A DNA stretch of 22,366 bases, from NCBI GenBank assembly GCA_041563475.1, contig JBFFMY010000045.1, forward strand, positions 1 to 22,366. Reading direction: 5' to 3'. Each line of letters begins with the position of its first letter. Within the stretch, counting starts at the first letter, position 1. This stretch comes from CAJXZP01 sp041563475. Lineage in GTDB: Bacteria; Bacteroidota; Bacteroidia; Flavobacteriales_G; Salibacteraceae. The notes below the pieces were generated by a model. That model saw only the letters and a program-made list of their open reading frames with translations, did no database searches and had not been told where the DNA came from. The position numbers were made by a program, and so were the translations under genes. Positions 14,468-21,347 of this stretch are shown in pieces.

Positions 14468-15712
14468 TTAGGATTCCTCTTCCCAAATCATAGCTAAATT
14501 AATAATCGTTTCGACAGCCTTATGCATATCTTGAACACTTATCCATTCTTCTTTAGAATGAAAGGCATGCTCTCCTGCAAATATGTTTGGGCAAGGTAAT
14601 CCCATATAAGATAATTTTGAACCATCTGTACCTCCTCGAATAGCACCTTTTTTAACTTCTATTCCGGTACGTGCAATGGCTTTGACCGCAAATTCGGCTA
14701 TTTTAGGATTTTGATCTAAAATATTTTTCATGTTTCGATATTGCTCCGTAACCGTCATTTTATACGATGATTGAGGATAAAAACGCATCACATTTCGAAC
14801 AATATTTTCCAATTCTGTTTCGAACATTTTAAGTTCAAAATCCTTAAAGGAGCGTATGATAAAAGTAATTTTCGCTCCCTCAGAAGTTGCCCTACATTCT
14901 AATGGATGAATAAAGCCATCACGCCCATCTGTTGATTCGGGGGAAAGTCTGTCTTTAGGTAATTTAGCCAAAATATCGGCTGCAATTTTCACGGCATTTT
15001 CCATTTTACCCTTAGCAAACCCGGGATGCGCACTAACTCCTATCAATTCAATAACTACACCGTCAGCAGAAAAGGTTTCATCCTCCATAGAACCTAAAGT
15101 CTCTCCATCAATAGTATATCCAAAGTCGGCTCCTAAACGTTTAATATCCACCTTATCTGCCCCTTTACCCACTTCTTCATCAGGAGTAAATAAAATACGG
15201 ATTTCAGCATGTTTAACATCTGGATTTTCAGTAAAATATTGAATCGCGTCCATTATTTCAGCCAATCCAGCCTTATTATCCGCACCGAGTAAGGTAAGCC
15301 CGGAAGCGGTAATGATATCATTTCCAATTTGGGCTTTTAAATCCGTATGTTCAGAAGCTTTAATAATAACATTCGTGTCATCTGGTAAAACCAAATCTGA
15401 ACCAGTATAATCCTTATGAATAATAGGTTTCACATCTTTCCCAGGTGCATCTGGAGAAGTATCCATGTGGGAGCAGAAGCAAATCACAGGAACGTTCGTT
15501 TTATCCGTATTTGCCGGAAGTGTAGCATATACATACCCAAACTTATCCATTTCCGCATCCTTTATTCCGAGAGCCTTTAACTCTGCAACCAAGACCTTTG
15601 CCAAGTCCTTTTGCTTCATTGTTGTAGGGATGGTATCTGAATGCGGATCGCTTTGTGTATCAATTTTTGCGTACTTAATAAATCGATCGACAACGGTGTG
15701 ATTAATTTTCAT
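14468..15712 (-). CDS. pepT: Peptidase T (tripeptide aminopeptidase)
   Basis: Cytoplasmic zinc aminopeptidase of the M20 family that removes the N-terminal residue from tripeptides. The 414-residue length matches PepT. Metal and catalytic residues are in place: SHMDTS (His82, Asp84), LGADNKAG (Asp145), TPDEEVGKG (catalytic Glu179, metal Glu180), TIDGE (Asp202), the SAHPGFAKGKM dimer-domain motif (about 228-238), and GEHAFHSKEEW near the C-terminus with the last metal His. It starts 26 bp after the DUF493 gene's stop; the gap shows no good -7 box, so it is likely transcribed with DUF493. Confidence 0.97.
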   Translation of the reverse strand: MKINHTVVDRFIKYAKIDTQSDPHSDTIPTTMKQKDLAKVLVAELKALGIKDAEMDKFGYVYATLPANTDKTNVPVICFCSHMDTSPDAPGKDVKPIIHKDYTGSDLVLPDDTNVIIKASEHTDLKAQIGNDIITASGLTLLGADNKAGLAEIMDAIQYFTENPDVKHAEIRILFTPDEEVGKGADKVDIKRLGADFGYTIDGETLGSMEDETFSADGVVIELIGVSAHPGFAKGKMENAVKIAADILAKLPKDRLSPESTDGRDGFIHPLECRATSEGAKITFIIRSFKDFELKMFETELENIVRNVMRFYPQSSYKMTVTEQYRNMKNILDQNPKIAEFAVKAIARTGIEVKKGAIRGGTDGSKLSYMGLPCPNIFAGEHAFHSKEEWISVQDMHKAVETIINLAMIWEEES

Positions 15713-15738
15713 AGTCTGTTTTAATATATTAGGTAATT

Positions 15739-16017
15739 CTATAAAGAAACTAGTCCTTCAATTTTTTCAGCACTCCTGTACACCGAAATAACTTCTGAAC
15801 TTTGTAAAATTATTTCTTTTCCTGTTATGCTTATGTATTTTCCCGTTTTAGATTCTCTCGTAGTGACCACCGCCTTATTACTAAACAAGGCTTCCACTTC
15901 CGCTAAACTTCGATTATTGTTTGGAACAATAAATTTAAACAAATAAGTACTTGGAAATTGATGATGTTCTTCCAGTTTTATTTCCAAATTTTTGTAAAAT
16001 TCTTCTTTATCTCCCAT
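15739..16017 (-). CDS. DUF493 (YbeD-like) family protein
   Basis: Small soluble protein of 92 residues. The DUF493/YbeD pattern is visible: FYKNLEIKLEEHHQFPSTYLFKFIVP, then a VEALFS helix and a strand pair around TTRESKTGKYISITGKEIIL. This is an ACT-like ferredoxin fold in known family members; no enzymatic role is established. I place the start at ATG 16017 rather than the in-frame GTG at 16032, because a perfect -7 box (16032-16039) overlaps that GTG, so it could not be in the message. It is the first gene of the probable DUF493-pepT-small protein-aroC-GMC transcript and is divergent from the RNA helicase. Confidence 0.88.
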   Translation of the reverse strand: MGDKEEFYKNLEIKLEEHHQFPSTYLFKFIVPNNNRSLAEVEALFSNKAVVTTRESKTGKYISITGKEIILQSSEVISVYRSAEKIEGLVSL

Positions 16018-16031
16018 TATTTGGTTTTTCA

Positions 16032-16039
16032 CAAAGGTA
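16032..16039 (-). promoter_or_regulatory. -7 box TACCTTTG for the DUF493-pepT-aroC run
   Basis: Exact TAnnTTTG on the minus strand, 14 bases before the ATG at 16017. No other good box was noticed in the short gaps within the run, so it may drive five genes. Confidence 0.65.
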
Positions 16040-16129
16040 ATTTATGAGAGTAGAACTAAGTATTTCCATACTCGAAAATCTACAGTTTTTATACCAATTC
16101 AGTTATACTGCCCATGATTATAAGAAGCT

Positions 16130-16137
16130 TACCTTTG
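16130..16137 (+). promoter_or_regulatory. -7 box TACCTTTG for the RNA helicase gene
   Basis: Exact TAnnTTTG on the plus strand, 17 bases before a GTG at 16155. Its position decides that start, because it lies inside the longer open frame that begins at ATG 16044. Confidence 0.65.
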
Positions 16138-16154
16138 CGCCAAATTTTAAATAC

Positions 16155-17483
16155 GTGGATTTTACCGAATTAAACTTAAATAACTCCATTCTTCGTGCCA
16201 TTGAAGAAGTAGGATACGTTTCCGCAACGCCCATTCAAGAGAAGGCTATTCCTGTGGTTATGTCTGGTAAAGACATGATTGGAATTGCGCAAACAGGTAC
16301 GGGAAAGACCTGGGCCTATTTACTTCCCCTAATTAGACTTTGGAGTTTTACCAAAAGTATGCATCCAACGATGCTAATTTTGGTACCCACAAGAGAATTG
16401 GTTTTACAAGTTGTGGAGGAGGCAGAGAAACTATCCCAATTTACCAATTTAAGGGTGGGCGGTTTTTATGGCGGAACCAATATAAATACCCAAAAAGAAA
16501 AAGCATTTCATGGATTGGATTTGGCAGTTTCAACTCCGGGCAGATTATACGACTTAGGACGCACGGGGGCATTGCGTTTAAAAAACATCAACAAATTGGT
16601 AATTGATGAGGTAGATGAAATGATGAACTTGGGTTTTAGAACCCAGATTAATGCCATTTTTGAATTACTTCCAGATAAACGTCAAAACATCATGTTTTCG
16701 GCAACCATGAACTCTGAGGTTGAAAAATTGATTAATGGAACTTTTATTAATCCTGTAAAAGTTACAATTACCCCTACGGGTACACCGGTAGAAAAAATAA
16801 CACAACTCGCTTACCATATTCCAAATTTTAATTCAAAAGTGAACCTTTTGAATTACCTGATTAAAAATGATGAAACCTTTACAAAGGTTTTAGTTTTTGT
16901 GAAAAACAAAAAATTTGCGGATAGACTATTTGAAAGAATTGAAAATGAATTCCCTGAATTAAGTCGTGTAATCCACTCCAACAAAATGCAAAACTACCGG
17001 ATTAGATCGGTAAGTGCATTTCAAGAAGGAAGATGTAAAATGTTGATTGCCACAGATATTATCTCACGTGGAATTGATGTGGAGGGAGTTACCCACGTGG
17101 TTAATTTTGACATTCCCGAACATCCTGAAAATTACATTCATCGTATTGGACGAACAGGTAGAGCTGAAGAACTCGGAACCGCACTTTCTTTTATTTCCAT
17201 AGAAGAACTTGGGATGTTTAAAAATATTGAAGGAATGATGAAGCGAAAAGTGGCTATTGTTTCCTTACCTGAAGAAGTAGAAATTCGTACGGATTTAATA
17301 AAAGAAGAAATTCCCGATTCTCATGATCGATCTTATTTAACCGGGTCAAAAAAATCAGAATTAGCCCCAGGTTTTCACGAGAAAAAAGCAAAAAACAAAA
17401 AACAAAACCTGGGAGGCGCCTACCGTGAAAAAGTAAAAGCTAAATACAAAAAACCAAAAACTAGAGGTCAAAAAAGAAAATAA
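16155..17483 (+). CDS. DEAD-box family ATP-dependent RNA helicase (DEVD variant)
   Basis: Cytoplasmic RNA helicase that unwinds short duplexes in ribosome assembly or mRNA turnover. From the GTG start it has 442 residues. Motifs in order: Q motif GYVSATPIQEKA, motif I AQTGTGKT, Ia PTRELV, GG, Ib TPGR, motif II DEVD instead of DEAD, III SAT, IV VLVFVKNK, V ATDIISRGID, VI HRIGRTGR, then a Lys-rich C-terminal tail that should bind RNA. The frame is open from ATG 16044, but those 37 extra residues contain the promoter box at 16130-16137 and do not look like a helicase start, whereas VDFTELNLNNSIL resembles the family's usual N-terminus. DEVD keeps the catalytic Asp-Glu and final Asp and is, as I recall, common in related flavobacterial helicases. 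A 70-bp gap follows without a clear terminator. Confidence 0.92.
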   Translation: MDFTELNLNNSILRAIEEVGYVSATPIQEKAIPVVMSGKDMIGIAQTGTGKTWAYLLPLIRLWSFTKSMHPTMLILVPTRELVLQVVEEAEKLSQFTNLRVGGFYGGTNINTQKEKAFHGLDLAVSTPGRLYDLGRTGALRLKNINKLVIDEVDEMMNLGFRTQINAIFELLPDKRQNIMFSATMNSEVEKLINGTFINPVKVTITPTGTPVEKITQLAYHIPNFNSKVNLLNYLIKNDETFTKVLVFVKNKKFADRLFERIENEFPELSRVIHSNKMQNYRIRSVSAFQEGRCKMLIATDIISRGIDVEGVTHVVNFDIPEHPENYIHRIGRTGRAEELGTALSFISIEELGMFKNIEGMMKRKVAIVSLPEEVEIRTDLIKEEIPDSHDRSYLTGSKKSELAPGFHEKKAKNKKQNLGGAYREKVKAKYKKPKTRGQKRK

Positions 17484-17526
17484 CCATTTATCAATTCCTT
17501 GGCTTTCTTCCTATTAACCGAAAATT

Positions 17527-17534
17527 TACATTTG
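17527..17534 (+). promoter_or_regulatory. -7 box TACATTTG for the T9SS repeat protein
   Basis: Exact TAnnTTTG, 19 bases before the ATG at 17554. A weak TTTC (17504-17507) lies 19 bases upstream as a possible -33 element. Confidence 0.6.
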
Positions 17535-17553
17535 TTTCTTATAAAAACTACAT

Positions 17554-19536
17554 ATGCTTAAAAGAATTCTACTTTCAATTTCAATTATCACCCTTTTCTC
17601 TATTGATTTTTATGCGCAAAACGCATTAGATTTTGATGGAACCAACGACTATGTGCAAACCACCTATTCGGGAATAACGGGATCGAGCGCTAGAACCATT
17701 GAGGCATGGATAAAAACAACAGCCAATGCCTTACCTGTAGGCTCAGGAGGAACAGGTCAAAAGGTAATCGTGGATTATGGTACTTTTGTCACGGGTGGTC
17801 GCTTCACACTTAACTTATTATGGAGTAATTCCATTCGTATTGAAGTCGGTGGAAACGGTTTAAGCGGTACTTTGGCAGTGAATGATGGTGTTTGGCACCA
17901 TGTAGCTGTAGTTTATAACCCTTTGGCAACGAATGATTATAGTTTGTATATCGATGGAGTTTTAAACGTTTCAGGGAACCTAACTGTTACTACTAGTACT
18001 TCTACTGGAAATGTTGTAATTGGACAAAGAATAGATGGAAACGGCAAATTTGACGGTGCCATTGATGAAGTAAGGATCTGGAATGTGGCACGTACAGCCT
18101 CTGAAATAGCGAATAATATGAATTCTGAATTTTGTGTTATCCCAACCACTTTGAAAGCCTATTATAAATTCAATCAGGGTATTGCCTCTGGAACCAATTC
18201 AGGATTAACAACTCTAAATGATAATTCCGGAAATAATAACAATGGTACACTTACAAACTTTTCTCTTTCTGGCTCTTCTTCCAATTGGGTTTCTGGAGCT
18301 TCTTTAACTCAAGGAAGTCTTACAGGAGGAACAACCAATATTTCCGGGTGTATTCCTTATACTACCTCAGGAAATCAAATTTTAAATGCATCAGGAACCT
18401 ATCCTGATACCTTAGTAGCAGCTTCTGGTTGCGATAGTAGTTATACCATTAATTTCACTGCTTTGGCATCTAGTTCAAGTAGCATTACCACTACTGAATG
18501 CGACTATTATTTTTCACCAAGTGGAGGGGTTTTGGATAGCACTGGAATTTTTTACGATACCTTGGTAAATGCTATTGGATGCGATAGTATCATTACCATA
18601 AATCTAACGATCAACAATACCACAGGCTCTAACATTACAACAAGTAGCTGCAACAGTTATACGAGTCCTGCAGGGAATATATATACAACTTCTGGCACCT
18701 ATGTTGACACCTTTCAAAACACCATGGGTTGTGATAGTTTAATTACTGTTAATCTTACCATTATTAATGGGTATTATGTTACTCTTAATGAAGTAGAATG
18801 TAGTTCTTACACTTCTCCAAGTGGTAAGATTTGGACTACCTCAGGTACTTATTTGGATACTGTTGCAACGGGTACAGGATGCGATAGCTTGTTTACGATA
18901 AACTTGACAATTAATGCCACTTCTTCAACCACTATTACCGAAACGGCTTGTGATGAATATATTTCGGACAATGGAAATTCGTACATCACTTCGGGTACGT
19001 ATACCGAGGTTGTTTCAAACAGTTTAGGGTGTGATAGTGTAATCACTTTAAACCTTACGATTAAAAGTATAGATAACTCGGTTACTATTAATGGAAGCAC
19101 TTTAACGGCTGTTGCCACTGGCTTAGCCTATCGTTGGTTAGATTGTAATTTAAATTATGCGCCAATCTCTGGGGGAAATCAACAAAGTTTCACTCCTTCA
19201 AGTTCGGGTAATTATGCCGTAAAAATTACAGATGGATCTTGTATCGACACTTCTATTTGTAATACCGTTTCTGTTGTTGGTATACAAGATGAACTTATTA
19301 ATAACTCCGTTCGTTTTGCTCCCAACCCAGTAAAGGCGAATTTAACAATCACTTCTGACGTAGATTTAATTACAAAAATTGAATTATTTGATATTTCTGG
19401 GAAAAGGGTATTTGAAAAAGGCAACCTAAAAAATACAACAGTAGTTTTGGACCTAAGCCATTTGAATTCGGGAATTTATATTGCCAATGTTTATTCCAGT
19501 TCGGGTATGATTTCTAGACCAATTGTTTTAGAATAG
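17554..19536 (+). CDS. T9SS-secreted LamG-domain protein with five 50-residue repeats
   Basis: Secreted or surface protein of 660 residues. Order: Sec signal peptide (1-22, likely cleaved after FYAQ); LamG/concanavalin-like domain (about 24-190) with HHVAVVYN, YSLYIDGVLNVSG and DEVRIWNVARTASEI; a Ser/Thr/Asn/Gly-rich link (200-258); five repeats (259-508), each ending in GCDS.IT.NLTI and holding one Cys pair; an Ig-like segment (about 509-575, YRWLDC...GNYAVKITDGSCIDTS); and a T9SS type A sorting domain (about 587-660) with FAPNPVKANLTI, IELFDISGKRV and LNSGIYIANVYSSSG. The sorting domain implies export through the Por/T9SS machinery and C-terminal removal. LamG suggests carbohydrate or protein binding, so an adhesin-like role is likely. 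No catalytic motif is visible. It is transcribed alone from the box at 17527. Confidence 0.9.
   Translation: MLKRILLSISIITLFSIDFYAQNALDFDGTNDYVQTTYSGITGSSARTIEAWIKTTANALPVGSGGTGQKVIVDYGTFVTGGRFTLNLLWSNSIRIEVGGNGLSGTLAVNDGVWHHVAVVYNPLATNDYSLYIDGVLNVSGNLTVTTSTSTGNVVIGQRIDGNGKFDGAIDEVRIWNVARTASEIANNMNSEFCVIPTTLKAYYKFNQGIASGTNSGLTTLNDNSGNNNNGTLTNFSLSGSSSNWVSGASLTQGSLTGGTTNISGCIPYTTSGNQILNASGTYPDTLVAASGCDSSYTINFTALASSSSSITTTECDYYFSPSGGVLDSTGIFYDTLVNAIGCDSIITINLTINNTTGSNITTSSCNSYTSPAGNIYTTSGTYVDTFQNTMGCDSLITVNLTIINGYYVTLNEVECSSYTSPSGKIWTTSGTYLDTVATGTGCDSLFTINLTINATSSTTITETACDEYISDNGNSYITSGTYTEVVSNSLGCDSVITLNLTIKSIDNSVTINGSTLTAVATGLAYRWLDCNLNYAPISGGNQQSFTPSSSGNYAVKITDGSCIDTSICNTVSVVGIQDELINNSVRFAPNPVKANLTITSDVDLITKIELFDISGKRVFEKGNLKNTTVVLDLSHLNSGIYIANVYSSSGMISRPIVLE
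18328..19077 (+). repeat. Five tandem 150-bp coding repeats
   Basis: Five units of exactly 150 bp (18328, 18478, 18628, 18778, 18928 onward) encode 50 residues each, without any insertion or deletion. The GGN-TG(C/T)-GAT-AG codons of GCDS fall at 18427, 18577, 18727, 18877 and 19027. Each unit has two Cys spaced C-x26-C (266/293, 316/343, 366/393, 416/443, 466/493). Sequence identity between units is only moderate, so the array is old; unit 1 is the most diverged. Confidence 0.9.
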
Positions 19537-19638
19537 TGATCTGAGAATATATTTTGACTCAATTTCTAAACTGATTAGATTAAGGGATCAACTAGCCAAA
19601 AAGTATTTTTAGAGTATTAATTTTTAACCAAATAAGTC

Positions 19639-20334
19639 ATGGACGCATCGGGAAGCGAGAATCATTTCATCAATAGAAGTAACTGGCTGAGGGCAGCTGT
19701 TTTAGGCGCGAACGATGGCATATTATCTACAGCAAGTATCGCTATTGGTGTAGCTGCAGCGAGTGAATTAAGAGACCCTATTGTTTTGGCTTCTTTGGCT
19801 GGACTTACAGCTGGGGCCTTATCCATGGCTGCAGGTGAATACGTTTCCGTAAGTTCTCAAACAGATATTGAAAATGCGGATATAGAACGTGAAAAAAAGG
19901 AATTACAAGATTCTCCAGAATTGGAGTTACAGGAACTTTCGTTAGTATACGAAAACAGGGGCGTATCAAAGGAGACCGCCTTGGAAGTTGCAAAACAATT
20001 AACAAAACATAATGCGCTAGAAGCCCACATTAGAGACGAATTAGGTATCAATGAAATAAGCCAGGCAAACCCACTTCAAGCTGCACTTGCATCTGGAGCC
20101 GCCTTTACTTTCGGTGGTGTTTTACCGTTCTTAGTAAGTGTGTTCTTGCCCGTAAATCATATGATTTATTACCAATATGGTTTCGCCATATTTTTCCTAG
20201 CACTTTTAGGAACCTTTTCAGCCAAAACAGGTGGGGCTAAAATTTCAAAATCAATTATAAGAATCACATTTTGGGGAACCGTTGCCATGGGTTTAACCGC
20301 ATTAGTTGGGTATGTTTTTGGCGTGAATTTGTAA
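19639..20334 (+). CDS. VIT1/CCC1 family Fe(II)/Mn(II) transporter
   Basis: Membrane protein of 231 residues, the usual length for bacterial VIT-family proteins that move ferrous iron or manganese out of the cytoplasm. Motifs: NWLRAAVLGANDGILSTASI (15-34) in the first helix, LTAGALSMAAGEYVSVSSQ (56-74) in the second, then a cytoplasmic Glu-rich helical domain (about 75-140, DIENADIEREKKEL and similar) that binds metal in plant VIT1, and three more helices. The rest of the preceding 102-bp gap holds no exact TAnnTTTG box. The next gene starts 4 bp after the stop, with a second 4-bp gap after that, so it leads a three-gene run. Metal specificity cannot be read from the sequence. Confidence 0.92.
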   Translation: MDASGSENHFINRSNWLRAAVLGANDGILSTASIAIGVAAASELRDPIVLASLAGLTAGALSMAAGEYVSVSSQTDIENADIEREKKELQDSPELELQELSLVYENRGVSKETALEVAKQLTKHNALEAHIRDELGINEISQANPLQAALASGAAFTFGGVLPFLVSVFLPVNHMIYYQYGFAIFFLALLGTFSAKTGGAKISKSIIRITFWGTVAMGLTALVGYVFGVNL

Positions 20335-20338
20335 AAAA

Positions 20339-21343
20339 ATGAAAAAAGGCTTTTCATTCCTCTTTGGATTAATTCTGATTTTTATCGCATCTTTCTATTT
20401 TTGGGGAAGCTCTTCTACCCTTTCCTCCGAGAATTACAATGAAATTTATTCTACCCAGAGAACGTATGAAACGAAACAACGCGATACTTTCTCCATAGTC
20501 ACCTTTAATATTGGTTATTTATCTGGCATGACCAATAATAAGGCGATGGATAGAACTTTTAAGTTCTATAAAAACAACTTGAACCATGCCATTGAAACCT
20601 ATCAAAATTTAAATGTTGATTTTGCTGCCTTTCAAGAAATTGATTTTGATGCCCATCGAAGTTTTTCAATTAACCAAATGGATACCATCGCAAAAACATC
20701 CAATTTTCCATTTTGGGCGAAGGCGGTGAATTGGGACAAAACCTACGTTCCTTTCCCCTATTGGCCAATAAGTCAGCAATTTGGTAAAATAGTTTCTGGT
20801 CAAGCCATTTTAAGCCACTTCCCGATTGTATCAAATGAAATTTTAACTTTCGAAAAACCAGAGAAAAATCCATTTTATTACAATGCATTTTACTTAGATC
20901 GATTAGCCCAAATCACCACCATAAAAATAGATTCAAATGAATTAGTAATTATTAATGTGCATTTAGAGGCCTTTGTTGAAGAAACCAGAGAAAAACAAAT
21001 TCAAGCAGTTCTAGAAAAATTTCAAAAATATGTCCATACGGTTCCTGTAATTTTATGTGGAGATTTTAATAGCACTCCTCCTGGTGCAACAAACCCGTGG
21101 CAGAAGGACAGTGTTATACATTCTATTTTAACTCTCCAAAACATTAAAATGGCGATTTCTTTAGAGGAAAACTTTAAAAATGAAAAAGCGTATTATACCT
21201 TTAATAGCGAAACTCCTGATAGACGAATTGACTACTTTTTTTACAACCCGAAGTTCATTCAAGTACTGGATACTCGAGTGGTTTCAGAAGCCAATCAAAT
21301 TTCAGATCATTTACCCGTATGGATGAAATTTGTAATTAAATAG
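20339..21343 (+). CDS. N-terminally anchored EEP family phosphohydrolase
   Basis: Protein of 334 residues. One hydrophobic helix (about 4-22) after a basic MKKG start is an uncleaved anchor or signal, which would place the catalytic domain outside the cytoplasmic membrane. EEP-fold landmarks: VTFNIGYLSG (Asn57), AAFQEIDFDAHRS (Glu100), VHLEAF, LCGDFNSTPPG (Asp242, Asn244) and ISDHLPVW (Asp323, His324). Family members cleave phosphodiesters or phosphomonoesters of nucleic acids or lipids; the substrate is not evident. It is clearly a different subfamily from the three-helix EEP protein at 5247, being similar only in the catalytic motifs. It lies between the VIT transporter and the pseudouridine synthase with 4-bp gaps, so probably one transcript, though no functional link is obvious. 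Confidence 0.9.
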   Translation: MKKGFSFLFGLILIFIASFYFWGSSSTLSSENYNEIYSTQRTYETKQRDTFSIVTFNIGYLSGMTNNKAMDRTFKFYKNNLNHAIETYQNLNVDFAAFQEIDFDAHRSFSINQMDTIAKTSNFPFWAKAVNWDKTYVPFPYWPISQQFGKIVSGQAILSHFPIVSNEILTFEKPEKNPFYYNAFYLDRLAQITTIKIDSNELVIINVHLEAFVEETREKQIQAVLEKFQKYVHTVPVILCGDFNSTPPGATNPWQKDSVIHSILTLQNIKMAISLEENFKNEKAYYTFNSETPDRRIDYFFYNPKFIQVLDTRVVSEANQISDHLPVWMKFVIK

Positions 21344-21347
21344 TTCC

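Noticed and set aside
16044..16154. 37-residue N-terminal extension of the RNA helicase
   Set aside because: It contains a perfect -7 promoter box and does not resemble the family; the GTG at 16155 gives the usual helicase start.
16340..16606. 88-codon open frame inside the helicase gene
   Set aside because: It is fully contained in strongly conserved helicase motifs (Ia to II) in another frame; composition is a by-product of the real gene.
18328..19077. CRISPR array
   Set aside because: The periodic units are in-frame protein repeats of moderate identity with no unique spacers.
18849..19118. Minus-strand open frame across the repeat region
   Set aside because: Its apparent regularity comes from the 150-bp coding repeats on the other strand.
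19554..19581. Sigma70-like TTGACT, 16 bp, TAGATT before the VIT gene
   Set aside because: It looks like an E. coli promoter, but the other genes here use TAnnTTTG boxes. In AT-rich DNA such a match is expected by chance, and it lies about 57 bp from the start.
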